Positions 1-8,181 of a DNA stretch of 52,835 bases are shown here, piece after piece. The notes beneath the pieces were generated by a model that saw only the letters and a program-made list of their open reading frames with translations, did not search any database and had not been told where the DNA came from. The position numbers were made by a program, and so were the translations under genes. The DNA is taken from assembly GCA_009695095.1 (NCBI GenBank), contig SIBQ01000013.1, forward strand, positions 1-52,835, read 5' to 3'. Position 1 is the first letter of the stretch. Each line of letters begins with the position of its first letter. This DNA is from Lacunisphaera sp. (GTDB lineage Bacteria; Verrucomicrobiota; Verrucomicrobiia; Opitutales; Opitutaceae).

Positions 1-84
1 ACGGATCTCTGCGATGCTCTTGCCGCCATCGGCCGCCCGTAAAATACGGATCTTGTCCTCGGTCGTATGTCCAATGCCTTTCAT
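1..84 (-). CDS. IS3-like transposase OrfA, N-terminal fragment (runs off the window)
   Basis: The 28 codons visible start MKGIGHTTEDKIRILRAADG and continue with GGKSIAEIR. This is the typical opening of the helix-turn-helix OrfA protein of IS3-family elements, which binds the element ends. The rest lies beyond position 1. The ATG is at 82-84 on the minus strand. Family assignment rests on the recognisable HTTEDKIRIL and GGKSIAEI segments. Whether the element is complete or active cannot be judged from this fragment. Confidence 0.6.
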   Translation of the reverse strand, partial: MKGIGHTTEDKIRILRAADGGKSIAEIR

Positions 85-149
85 AGTCTGGGTCCTTCTT
101 CTGGCCCAGACTAACACCGAAGGCAGCTCAAAGTTTCGGGGTCAGGTCA
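1..149 (-). mobile_element. Partial IS3-family-like insertion sequence, left end
   Basis: Only one end of the element lies in the window. It contains the start of an OrfA-like transposase reading off the left edge. The segment between that start and about position 149 ends in a TGACCTGACCCC-type terminus when read on the minus strand (bases 138-149). IS elements of this group commonly carry a short terminal repeat just upstream of orfA. The right side of the junction is a lipoprotein reading frame that is cut off here, which supports an insertion boundary. The other terminus and any target duplication are outside the window, so the exact border is inferred. Confidence 0.6.
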
Positions 150-439
150 GTATTATCTCCCGATTCATTGACGATGTTCACGAGAAGTTCATCCCAGAAG
201 GCGGCCTTTTTCCAGGAGCCCTGCCCCTGATAGATGATTACGGCATCCAATCGGGTCTTCAGCTCCGGCCCGCCGCCCAGATAGATGCCCATGCGCTGGG
301 GCTGGGCGCCCAACGCCGAGGCGGCCTGGTATTTGTTGGAAACGCAGCCGCTGATTAGAAGCGCGATGCCGAGCAAAAGGGCGGCTGCGGCCGATCGCGG
401 TCCAGACGTGCATGAAAGACTGCGGTAGGATGTTTTCAT
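128..439 (-). pseudogene. Small lipoprotein, 3' end apparently replaced by the IS element
   Basis: Starting at the ATG at 437-439, the product opens MKTSYRSLSC and has a hydrophobic stretch ending in LLISGC, a convincing lipobox with the cysteine as the lipidation site. About 70 further residues follow with no family I recognise. The last nine codons (DNTDLTPKL) are read through the presumed IS terminus, so the natural C-terminus is probably missing. An upstream in-frame ATG at 473-475 would add 12 residues but would put charged and polar residues before the signal peptide. It could be a functional short lipoprotein if the IS boundary is misjudged. Confidence 0.45.
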
Positions 440-550
440 AGTCATGGATATGCGGGCCCACAACCCGCCCGACAAGGCATACTATCATATGTGACTGTGC
501 GAAAAAAGCCTGCACCTACGGCCGGCAAAGCGGGGGCGCCTTGGGCGTAA

Positions 551-2566
551 TCAAGCTTTCATGCCCAGCGTAGGCATCGGCACGTCGAGGGTGGCCGCGA
601 GGGCGCGGTAGAGTTCGCCTTCCTCGACCGTCACGGTGCCGTCGCTGGCGATGACATGGCCCGTGGCGACAAGCAGCCGCTGCTTGATGGGCAGCGAGCT
701 GACGGCGAGCCGGTCGAGCGCCGCATCCACCTGCTCGAGGCCGCAGGCCGCGGGAGCGAGCAGCGTGAGCTGGTCGCGGATGACCGGCAGCTGTTCGGCG
801 CCCTCGGCGAAGGCGGCGGCGGAATCCTTGGGGCTGAGATGGGCGAGGGCGGAGAGCACGACGGCGATCTCGCCCCGCACGGCGGCGAAGGAATCGAACT
901 GCACGCGGCGGACGGGCTGGCGCGCGAGCTGCAACTGGCCCAGCAACATTTTTTGCAACGCGAATTCGAACGGCGTGACTTTATTGTCGGCGTGCACCAA
1001 TTCATCGAGCGTGGTGACGAAGCGGTTGAGGGCGGCGTGGTCGAGCGTGCGCAAGGCCGGCATAGAAAGTTGCAGCAGGGGGAGTCGCGCCGCGGGATCG
1101 AGCAGGCTGAGCGCGGAGCGTTGGACGGCGAGCGCAGCAGAGGCCTCGGGGCCAGAGTGTTTGGCGACAAGGGTCTGTTGCGCGTCGCGGGCGGCCTTGT
1201 CGCCATTGAGCAGCAGGCCGTAGACGAGCACCTGCGCCGTGGCGGGATCGCGGGTGGATTCGCGGAGCCGGGCCGGGATCGTGTCGAGCAGGAGCTGGGC
1301 GTGGCGGAAATGCGATTCGGTGAGAGCGCCGATGTCGGCGACGAGGGCGGCGGGCTTAAAAGAGATTGGTGCGATGATGCGCGGCGGTGGCAAGTCGGGC
1401 TGGATCTCGTGGACCCGCTGCAAGGTCGCCTCCGCGGAAAAGCGCTGGCCGCCGCCAAAACCGGCGGTGGCGAAGCTCTCGTGTTTGATGTCCACGACCT
1501 CCTCGGGTTCGAATAGTTTTCCGTCCCACGCCGGATCAACGGCGCGGATGCGTTCATCGAGGGGGGGGTGGGTGGCCCAGAGGCCGCCAAAATTGGACTT
1601 GAAGGCCTGGGCGAAGAAAAAGTGCCCGATCTCGGCCGTGTGACTGCCGATCACGGTGCCACCGAGGACGTAGCCGCCGATTTTCTTGAGTGCACCCGTG
1701 ATACCGCCGGGATTGCGGGTGAACTGGACGGCGGAGGCATCGGCGAGGAACTCGCGCTGGCGAGACACGGCCGCCTGGATCAACCGGCCGAAAAAATAAC
1801 CGACATAGCCGATGATCATCAGCACCAATCCGATCGCGAGTATGGCCACGATGCCGCCGCCCTTCTTGCCGCCGCCACTGCTGATGCGACCGCGGCCGAG
1901 GGACTGGAGAATGCCGCGGCCCAGGAGGCCGATGACGAGAATGCCGAAGACAATGGCGGTGATCCGGACATTGAGACGCATGTCGCCATTGAGGATGTGG
2001 CTGAACTCGTGGGCGATGACGCCCTGTAGCTCGTCGCGGCTGAGCTTGTCGAGGGTGCCGCGGGTGACGGCGACGGCAGCGTCGCTGGTGGTCAGGCCGG
2101 CGGCGAAGGCGTTGAGCCCGGGCTCGTCCTCCAGCACATAGACGGCGGGCATGGGGATGCCGGAGGCGATGGACATTTCCTCGACCACGTTGAGCAGTTT
2201 GCGCTCGCGAAGGTCGGTGGTTTTCGAATCGACCGGGCGGCCGCCCACCATTTCAGCGACGGCCGCGCCTCCGGCGCGCATCTGCGACCATTTGTAGAGC
2301 GAGGCTATGCCGACGACGGCGACGGTGCCGCCCGCGACCAGCAGGAAAAGTTTAGGATCAAAGAGCGGCCGGGGGGCCAAGGCATCGCGGTAGACGCGCC
2401 GGCCGTAACTGTCCCTCGTGAAACCCTGGTAGGCATTCAGCTTGTTGAGGAGAGACCAGCTCGAGGCATATCCCGCCAACACGAGGCCCAGCACCGCGAA
2501 GGCGAAGAGCCAGACGAGCCGGTGGGTCCGTTTCCGGGCGCATTCCTGAGCCTCGAAGAAGTCCAT
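551..2566 (-). CDS. M48-family membrane metalloprotease (HtpX-like) with long C-terminal region
   Basis: The 671-residue protein has two N-terminal membrane segments (about residues 17-36 and 73-92). A peptidase M48 domain follows, with the zinc motif HEFSH near residue 186 and the downstream EFLAD motif near residue 272 that supplies the third ligand. Two more membrane segments lie between them. HtpX-type proteases degrade damaged membrane proteins. The C-terminal half (about 350-671) is not part of the usual HtpX core. Its last 50 residues (ATGHVIASDGTVTVEEGEL) resemble a TerB-like helical domain. The gene lies 95 bp downstream of lemA on the same strand, a pairing common in bacteria. The natural substrate is unknown. 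Confidence 0.88.
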   Translation of the reverse strand: MDFFEAQECARKRTHRLVWLFAFAVLGLVLAGYASSWSLLNKLNAYQGFTRDSYGRRVYRDALAPRPLFDPKLFLLVAGGTVAVVGIASLYKWSQMRAGGAAVAEMVGGRPVDSKTTDLRERKLLNVVEEMSIASGIPMPAVYVLEDEPGLNAFAAGLTTSDAAVAVTRGTLDKLSRDELQGVIAHEFSHILNGDMRLNVRITAIVFGILVIGLLGRGILQSLGRGRISSGGGKKGGGIVAILAIGLVLMIIGYVGYFFGRLIQAAVSRQREFLADASAVQFTRNPGGITGALKKIGGYVLGGTVIGSHTAEIGHFFFAQAFKSNFGGLWATHPPLDERIRAVDPAWDGKLFEPEEVVDIKHESFATAGFGGGQRFSAEATLQRVHEIQPDLPPPRIIAPISFKPAALVADIGALTESHFRHAQLLLDTIPARLRESTRDPATAQVLVYGLLLNGDKAARDAQQTLVAKHSGPEASAALAVQRSALSLLDPAARLPLLQLSMPALRTLDHAALNRFVTTLDELVHADNKVTPFEFALQKMLLGQLQLARQPVRRVQFDSFAAVRGEIAVVLSALAHLSPKDSAAAFAEGAEQLPVIRDQLTLLAPAACGLEQVDAALDRLAVSSLPIKQRLLVATGHVIASDGTVTVEEGELYRALAATLDVPMPTLGMKA

Positions 2567-2582
2567 GAAATCAGTAGCGAAT

Positions 2583-2654
2583 AGCGGGTAGCCAGTAGCA
2601 AGTAGGCTGGAGCTTGATTGGCGTGAAGCTCGCTACTGCTAGTCACTACCCGCT
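2583..2654. repeat. Multi-arm inverted repeat (REP-like) between lemA and the M48 gene
   Basis: Three nested perfect arms are visible: AGCGGGTAG (2583-2591) with CTACCCGCT (2646-2654), CAGTAGC (2593-2599) with GCTACTG (2632-2638), and GAGCTT (2610-2615) with AAGCTC (2626-2631). The RNA would fold into a long interrupted hairpin between the two genes of the lemA-M48 unit. There is no T-tract, so a simple intrinsic terminator is unlikely. A REP-type element or an mRNA-processing hairpin fits better. Confidence 0.6.
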
Positions 2655-2661
2655 CCTTTGT

Positions 2662-3246
2662 TCAGGTGAACTTGACCTTCGGGGCCTCGCGTTCGGTGGT
2701 GCTTTCGATCTGGAAGAGCTGAGCCTCGGCGAAATTAAACATGCCGGCGAGGATGTTGGTCGGGAAGGACTCGCGGGTTGTGTTATAGGTCATGACGGAG
2801 TCGTTGTAGGTTTGGCGGGCGAACGAGATTTTATTTTCCGTGGAGGTCATCTCCTCAGTAAGCTGCATCATGTTCTGGTTGGCCTTGAGATCGGGGTATT
2901 GCTCGGCGACGACCATGAGGCGCGACATGGCGCCCGCGAGGCCGGCCTCAGCGCCGAGCAGACCCTTCATGGCGCCCGCGTCGGCGGGATTGGCGGCGGC
3001 GGCCTTGGAGGCGGCGTAGGCCGTGTTGCGCGCGGCGATGACGGCCTCGAGCGTCTCGCGTTCATGCTTCATGTAGCCCTTGGCGATCTCGACGAGGTTG
3101 GGGATGAGGTCGTAGCGGCGCTTCAGCTGGACGTCGATTTGTGCGAAGGCGTTCTTGAAGCGGTTGCGCAGGCTGACGAGCGAATTGAAGCTGCCCGCGA
3201 CCCACAGGGCGGCGACGATGGCGATACCAAGAATGATCAGGATCAT
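2662..3246 (-). CDS. lemA: LemA family protein
   Basis: The 194-residue product starts MILIILGIAIVAALWVAG, a single N-terminal membrane anchor. It continues with the conserved LemA helical core, including NAFAQIDVQLKRRYDLIPNL (about residues 38-57) and the YNDSVMTYN segment. LemA proteins are membrane-anchored helical bundles of uncertain function that often sit beside M48 proteases or TPM proteins, as here. It is the first gene of a two-gene minus-strand unit, and its start faces the TPR gene across a divergent region of about 160 bp that should hold both promoters. Confidence 0.9.
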   Translation of the reverse strand: MILIILGIAIVAALWVAGSFNSLVSLRNRFKNAFAQIDVQLKRRYDLIPNLVEIAKGYMKHERETLEAVIAARNTAYAASKAAAANPADAGAMKGLLGAEAGLAGAMSRLMVVAEQYPDLKANQNMMQLTEEMTSTENKISFARQTYNDSVMTYNTTRESFPTNILAGMFNFAEAQLFQIESTTEREAPKVKFT

Positions 3247-3404
3247 AGGGAGTGTTGGGGTTGAACTTAACTCCGGGCAGGTTGTCGCAAGCCGGCAGGA
3301 TGGGCGAGGATTTTCACGTTACACAGCAGTGGCATCTTTCAACTGCGGAGCGGGGCGAGCCTGCGCCAAGGCGGCGCTTGCCACGCGGCAGAGCGGGCTG
3401 CACC

Positions 3405-6014
3405 ATGGAATTGTCCATGAAGCTGCCAGTGCGCCCCCTATTATTTACCCTCTGGCTGATGGCCAGCCGGCTTCTGGCCCAGGTGGCGGGCCCCAGCCCG
3501 CTGGTGGAGGAGCAGATGACGGCGCAGATGGTGCCCGGCGGGTGGATCGTGGCCGAGGGCCGGGCGGGGCAGGCCCTGCAGACAGGATTTCCCGCCACGG
3601 GGGCGGTCATCTACCGGGAAATTTTACGCGACCCGGCCTTGCCGGCTGAGACCAGGCAAAGGGTGACGCTGGCACTGGTGACGGCGCTGTTGGACGCCGG
3701 TGAGCTGGCCGTGGCCGAAAGTGCGCTGCAAGGTTACGGCGGCCCGCGCAACGCAACCTATCAGCTCCGCGCCGGGCTGCTCGCGGCCAATCTGCGACGC
3801 TTCCCGGCGGCGAAGACGGCGTTTGCCGCCTGCAAGGCGGAGGAACTGGGAGCAGCGGATCGCGGGTGGTGGCATATCCTGCAGGCGCTGGTGACGGAGG
3901 CGGAGGGAAACATCGTTCCGGCAAATGAACTTTACGAACAAGCGATCAATGCCGCGGTGTCGGAGCTGCAGCGGGCGCGGTTCATGATTGCGCGCGAGCA
4001 GGCCCAGTTGCGGCGCGGCCCCCTCGATGAGCCGCGGCTCGCGAACCTGCGCCGGATCATGGAAACTTTCCAAGGACGGAGCACGGGCTATGACGCGGTG
4101 CGTTCCTATGGGGCGGCCCTGACGGCCCAGGGGCGCGCGGCGGAAGCCCAAGCGGTGTTGCAGCGCCAGCTTTCCATCCTCCCGGTTTCCGAGCGGAACA
4201 TCGCCGATCAATTTCGCCTGATGCTCGGCTTGATTGCCGGGGAGGACAGCGTGGCGGGCCGGCAGGCGTTCAAGCAACTGCTGCGCGACGGGCAGAAGCC
4301 CGAGACGCAGCGGCTCGCGCTGCAACTGCTGGCGCGCGGGGCGAAGGCCCAGGCGGAGCGCGAGCAATTGCGCCGTGATTTGAGCGAACTCATCGGGGCG
4401 CCCACGCAGCATCCGATCATTGAGGAATTGCTGCTGGGGCGGGCGCAGCTGGCACTGGCGGACAAGGAATACGCCCGGGCGGAGGAGGATGCCCGCGCCC
4501 TGCTGGAGCGTTATCCCGGATCAACCGGCAAGGCAGCGGCGATGGGCGTGCGCCTGGCGGTGGCCTGGGACCTGAAGCGCTACCGCACCGCGGCGGACGT
4601 GATTGCCCAGCTCCGCACGGTCCTCACCGAGGGCCGCGAGCGGGCGGAACTGGGCGTGCTGCTGGCCGAGGCGTTTTTCCGTTCGGAGGACTACAAGAAC
4701 GCGGCGGACGCCTACGATGCGGCGTTGCGCGAACCGTCGGCGGTGGTGCCAGCGGGCACCTTGATCTTTCAACACGTGCTAGCGCGCATTCGCGCCGACC
4801 AGCTGGACTCGGCGGCCAAACACCTGGACCAGGCGGCGACCAATGTAGCCTTCGATCCGTTGAGCCGGTGGCAGGCGGAATGGAATCTGGTGAAAGAAAT
4901 GCAGGTGCGCGGGCAGGCACCGGCGGCGTATGCGCGGGTGGATCGGCTGCTGACCGGTGGCGCGCAGGGCGTGCCGGAGGATTTGCGCATCCGGCTCATG
5001 TGGCTGCGCGCCAAGCTGTCGTTTGACAACGGCAAGCTCGACGAAGCGCAGCGGCAGGCGGACGAACTGCTGGTTTCACTGCGGGCGGCCAGCCAGCTCG
5101 ACGCTGCGCTGCGCACGAATGTCACCAGCATGGCGCAGTTGCTGAAGGCGCAGGCGCTGCTGGCACTCGGACGGGATGAGGAGGGCGGGGCGTTGCTGGA
5201 CAAGTTGCGCACGGATTTCCGCGATTCCAAGGCGTCCGAGTATTCCTACATCGTGCAGGCCGCGCAGTTTTCCGCGCGGGGTGAAACCGTGAAGGCGCAG
5301 CATCTGCTCATCAAGCTGGCCGATGAGCGTCCGGGCAGCGAGTTCGCCCCCCTGGCTCTGTATGAGGCCGCGCTCAACCTGGAGCGGCAGGGGCTCGACC
5401 GGCAGTTGCAGGAGGCCAACAAGCTGCTCGAGCGGCTGATCACGACCTACTCCGCGGATGAACTGGTGTTTTACGCGCGGCTCAAGCAAGGCGACCTGCT
5501 GCGGAAGCTGGATGATTTTGCGAACGCGCGGCTGGTGTATGATGATCTGATCAATAACAATGGCCAGCATCCGGACGTGTTGCTCGCGCACCTGGCGAAG
5601 GCGGACAGCCTGTTTGCGCAGGGCGCGAATAGCGTGGCAAACTACGAAAGCGCGGCGGCGATTTTCGAGCGACTGCGCGACCTGCCGTCGGCCCCGGTGG
5701 ATTTGCGCGCAGAGGCCTGCTTCAAGTGGGGCGCGGTGGCCAAGCGTACGCAGCCGGCGAAAGCCCTGACGGTATTCTGGTCGGTGGTGAATGATTTTCT
5801 GCTCGACACGGCACAGGCGGCCCGGCTCGGCGCGAAAGGCCGTTATTGGATTTCGCGGTCGCTGCTAGAGCTGGGCCAGCTGCACGAGGATGCCGGCCGG
5901 CTCGACGAAGCCCAGCAGGCCTATCAATTGATTCTGGACAGCAAATTGAGCGGAGGGGCGCAGGCACAGGCGAAGCTGGCGCGTTTCCGAGTGAACGGGG
6001 GCGTCAAACCGTGA
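3405..6014 (+). CDS. Secreted or periplasmic tetratricopeptide-repeat protein
   Basis: The 869-residue product has a signal peptide (KLPVRPLLFTLWLMASRLLA, then Q). It is almost wholly helical, with many TPR-like A/L/Y/A patterns, for example LAEAFFRSEDYKNAADAYDA and LKQGDLLRKLDDFANARLVY. A start at 3405 or 3417 is preferred because the signal peptide begins there; the frame is open further upstream but that part is Arg-rich and not signal-like. The following genes encode ExbB- and ExbD-like proteins. Large TPR proteins of this kind often accompany Tol/Exb systems as periplasmic scaffolds. Its specific partner is unknown. Confidence 0.8.
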   Translation: MELSMKLPVRPLLFTLWLMASRLLAQVAGPSPLVEEQMTAQMVPGGWIVAEGRAGQALQTGFPATGAVIYREILRDPALPAETRQRVTLALVTALLDAGELAVAESALQGYGGPRNATYQLRAGLLAANLRRFPAAKTAFAACKAEELGAADRGWWHILQALVTEAEGNIVPANELYEQAINAAVSELQRARFMIAREQAQLRRGPLDEPRLANLRRIMETFQGRSTGYDAVRSYGAALTAQGRAAEAQAVLQRQLSILPVSERNIADQFRLMLGLIAGEDSVAGRQAFKQLLRDGQKPETQRLALQLLARGAKAQAEREQLRRDLSELIGAPTQHPIIEELLLGRAQLALADKEYARAEEDARALLERYPGSTGKAAAMGVRLAVAWDLKRYRTAADVIAQLRTVLTEGRERAELGVLLAEAFFRSEDYKNAADAYDAALREPSAVVPAGTLIFQHVLARIRADQLDSAAKHLDQAATNVAFDPLSRWQAEWNLVKEMQVRGQAPAAYARVDRLLTGGAQGVPEDLRIRLMWLRAKLSFDNGKLDEAQRQADELLVSLRAASQLDAALRTNVTSMAQLLKAQALLALGRDEEGGALLDKLRTDFRDSKASEYSYIVQAAQFSARGETVKAQHLLIKLADERPGSEFAPLALYEAALNLERQGLDRQLQEANKLLERLITTYSADELVFYARLKQGDLLRKLDDFANARLVYDDLINNNGQHPDVLLAHLAKADSLFAQGANSVANYESAAAIFERLRDLPSAPVDLRAEACFKWGAVAKRTQPAKALTVFWSVVNDFLLDTAQAARLGAKGRYWISRSLLELGQLHEDAGRLDEAQQAYQLILDSKLSGGAQAQAKLARFRVNGGVKP

Positions 6015-6063
6015 GCTTTGGCATTTACGCCCCGAGGGCAGGGCGCATCATGCACGGCATCCC

Positions 6064-6711
6064 ATGAGTGCATTCAATTACAGCACGATCTTCACCAAAG
6101 GCGGCCCGGTAATGTGGCTGTTGCTATTGTTTGGGCTCGTGGCGCTGATCATTTTCATCGAGCGCGCGTTATTTCTGCACCGCAGCCAGATCCGCTCCAC
6201 CGAGTTTCTCGGTGGCATCAAGAACCTGCTGCAGAAACAACGGTTGATGGAGGCGCTGACCTTGTGCGAAGAGACGCCCGGCCCCGTGGCGAAGATCGTC
6301 AAGGCCGGACTGAGGCACGCGACGGAGGACGAACCGGCGATGCGGTTTGCGATCCAGGAGGCGGCGATAGTCGAACTACCCGTGCTGGAACGGCGGGTCA
6401 GTGCGCTGGCGGCCATCGCGCAGATCGCCCCGCTGTTCGGTCTGCTCGGCACCCTGCTGGGCATGCTCAAGACATTCTGGCTGTTTAACCAAGGCGGCAA
6501 TTATGCGACGCCCGCCGTGCTGGCCGGCGGCATGTATCAGGCTTTGCTTACGGCGGCGGCGGGCCTGGCGGTGGCGATCCCGGCACATCTCGCGCGCCAC
6601 TTTCTCGCCGGACGCGTGCGCACACTGGTCCAGGACATGGAGTGGGCGGGCAGCGAGTTGCAGCGGTTCCTTTTACACGACTACCGCAGCGGCGCGGGGG
6701 AGAAAAAATGA
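6064..6711 (+). CDS. MotA/TolQ/ExbB proton channel family protein
   Basis: The 215-residue product has three membrane segments: about 17-39 (WLLLLFGLVALIIFIERALF), 115-140 and 150-178. The family signature GLLGTLLGMLKTF lies in the second and the AGGMYQALLTAAAGLAVAIP segment in the third. Such proteins form the inner-membrane pentamer that, with ExbD/TolR, converts proton-motive force into work on the outer membrane. The stop codon overlaps the ATG of the ExbD-like gene (ATGA at 6708-6711), suggesting translational coupling and fixed stoichiometry. Sequence alone does not say whether it serves TonB-type import or Tol-type envelope maintenance. Confidence 0.9.
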   Translation: MSAFNYSTIFTKGGPVMWLLLLFGLVALIIFIERALFLHRSQIRSTEFLGGIKNLLQKQRLMEALTLCEETPGPVAKIVKAGLRHATEDEPAMRFAIQEAAIVELPVLERRVSALAAIAQIAPLFGLLGTLLGMLKTFWLFNQGGNYATPAVLAGGMYQALLTAAAGLAVAIPAHLARHFLAGRVRTLVQDMEWAGSELQRFLLHDYRSGAGEKK

Positions 6712-7172
6712 TCACGCGCCCGCTGGAACTCGTGTCCCGCCTGAGTCCGCCGCCACGCGACCTCGATTTTGTGGCGTGGGTGAATGTGGCGGCTATCGCG
6801 CTCTTCTTCAGCTTGCTCGGCTCGCGTTTTGTGCTGGCGCCGGGCATGGCGGTCGGGGTAGAGGGGGGAAACAATCTCGTGCTGCCAGAAGTCAGCAGCG
6901 TGACAGACGGGGCGGGCCCGGCGTCGGTGGTGGTGAGCTACCGCCGGGACAACGTGATTTTGTTCGAGGGCGGCATGTATACCCTGACGGAATTGCAGAA
7001 ACAAATGGCGGATTATGCGCGGCAGCATCCCGGTGCCGTGATGCTGGTGCGCGCAGACCGGCAGGTGTCGATGCAGGCCTTCCTGGAATTGTGCGAGATG
7101 GCCCGGTTGGTCGGGTTTGCCAACGTGCTGGTCGCGGCGGAGCAACCCGCCCCGGGCAATCACACAAAATAG
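6708..7172 (+). CDS. ExbD/TolR-family biopolymer transport protein
   Basis: The 154-residue product has a short cytoplasmic N-terminus, one membrane segment (about 21-43, VAWVNVAAIALFFSLLGSRF) and a periplasmic domain ending with the ExbD-like pattern VMLVRADRQVSMQAFLELCE. An aspartate (D20, in RDLDFVAW) precedes the helix where the proton-carrying Asp of ExbD/TolR is usually found. The start is set by the four-base overlap with the ExbB-like gene; a GGGGGAG stretch lies just upstream. It is the partner of the preceding channel protein. Confidence 0.85.
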   Translation: MITRPLELVSRLSPPPRDLDFVAWVNVAAIALFFSLLGSRFVLAPGMAVGVEGGNNLVLPEVSSVTDGAGPASVVVSYRRDNVILFEGGMYTLTELQKQMADYARQHPGAVMLVRADRQVSMQAFLELCEMARLVGFANVLVAAEQPAPGNHTK

Positions 7173-7181
7173 GAGCATCGC

Positions 7182-7937
7182 TTGCGCATGGGGAAAATTA
7201 CCGTGAAGCGGCGCGTGTGGATCGGCCTGATTTTTGTGCTGTCGGTGACTGGCGCATGGTGGGGCTGGACCAAGGCCAAGCCTCCGTCCGTGGCCATCGC
7301 GGCGCCACCCCAGCAACCCTTCGTGCGGCTGACCCCGGTGGGTCCGGGGACGAACGACCGGATTTTGCGCGAGCGGGCGGATTTATTTGATCCAACCCCG
7401 CTGTTTTTTCCCACCGAGTGGAATTTCGGCCAGAGTCCGTTGCGAGATAGCATCCGGCGGCAGCCCGGCCAGGCATTTGGCAGCTTTGAGCCCAAGCTCA
7501 CTTTTGCGGAGCAGAACATGAAGTCCTACGGGAATGAAGAGTCAGTCGTTCTCCAGAACCTACCGGATGTGCTGGCGCAGGGCAATGAGGCGCCTTTTGC
7601 CGGAATGGGGCAGATTGACATGCACCGTCAGCCTTTAGCTGAACGGTCTGGCTTTCTAGATGTGAGGAGACTGGTGGATGGAGAACCTGTTATACTACAG
7701 GCGCTTACAGGGCTTATGCTGCCGCACATGGATTTTGATCCGGTCGAGTTTCTCATCGCGGTAAGCAGCGGTGGCATCGTGGGCGAACCAGTGGTGGGGC
7801 ACTGGAGCTTGTCCGATTCGGTGGCCGCCGGAGGCAGCGAGGAGCTGGAAGTTTTCTTTCGATCTTACCTTGTAAAAACCTTTCGTCTCGGCGAACGATT
7901 GCATCCCGGTCGCTATCGTGTTTTGGTGGGTCCGTAG
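7182..7937 (+). CDS. Single-pass membrane protein of the Exb cluster, unassigned
   Basis: The 251-residue product has an N-terminal membrane segment (about residues 11-28, VWIGLIFVLSVTGAWWGW) followed by a Pro-rich periplasmic part. The position directly after the ExbD-like gene and this topology suggest a TonB-like role, and its C-terminal 110 residues (from about LVDGEPVILQALTG to GRYRVLVGP) could be a small beta domain; I see no firm TonB signature. The start is probably TTG at 7182, because AGGAG at 7171-7175 is six bases upstream; an ATG follows at 7188. Codon choice from about 7500 onward is less GC-biased than in neighbours. Confidence 0.65.
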   Translation: MRMGKITVKRRVWIGLIFVLSVTGAWWGWTKAKPPSVAIAAPPQQPFVRLTPVGPGTNDRILRERADLFDPTPLFFPTEWNFGQSPLRDSIRRQPGQAFGSFEPKLTFAEQNMKSYGNEESVVLQNLPDVLAQGNEAPFAGMGQIDMHRQPLAERSGFLDVRRLVDGEPVILQALTGLMLPHMDFDPVEFLIAVSSGGIVGEPVVGHWSLSDSVAAGGSEELEVFFRSYLVKTFRLGERLHPGRYRVLVGP

Positions 7938-7965
7938 GATTATTGTGGAATTTGCAAGAATCTAG

Positions 7966-7992
7966 TTGACGGGCAATTTTACGGGCTATTCT
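7966..7992 (+). promoter_or_regulatory. Possible promoter for trnT-tuf
   Basis: TTGACG at 7966-7971 is a near-consensus -35 box. TATTCT at 7987-7992 could serve as the -10 box with a short 15-base spacer, or TTCTCT at 7989 with 17 bases. Transcription would start about 30-35 bases before tRNA-Thr at 8033. The location, after the end of the Exb cluster and before a highly expressed tRNA-tuf unit, makes a promoter likely. The exact boxes are inferred. Confidence 0.45.
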
Positions 7993-8032
7993 CTGGCCAT
8001 TCTTTTCTATTTATTGGTCTGTGCCTAGGTCT

Positions 8033-8108
8033 GCCCAGATAGCTCAGTTGGCAGAGCACGTTCTTGGTAAGGACGAGGTCGCCGGTTCGAATCCGGTTCT
8101 GGGCTCCA
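8033..8108 (+). tRNA. trnT: tRNA-Thr (anticodon GGT)
   Basis: A full cloverleaf can be folded by hand. The acceptor stem is GCCCAGA/TCTGGGC, the D arm GCTC/GAGC, the anticodon stem CGTTC/GGACG with loop TTGGTAA (anticodon GGT), and the T arm GCCGG/CCGGT with TTCGAAT. The discriminator base is T at 8105, and CCA is encoded at 8106-8108. It lies 73 bases upstream of tuf, probably in the same transcript, an arrangement seen in many bacteria. Confidence 0.97.
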
Positions 8109-8181
8109 GGCCAGCGTCGGTGATCCCCGACGTTAATCAAGATCAACAACTTCAACCAACAACAACCTACTCCAGCCCCCC

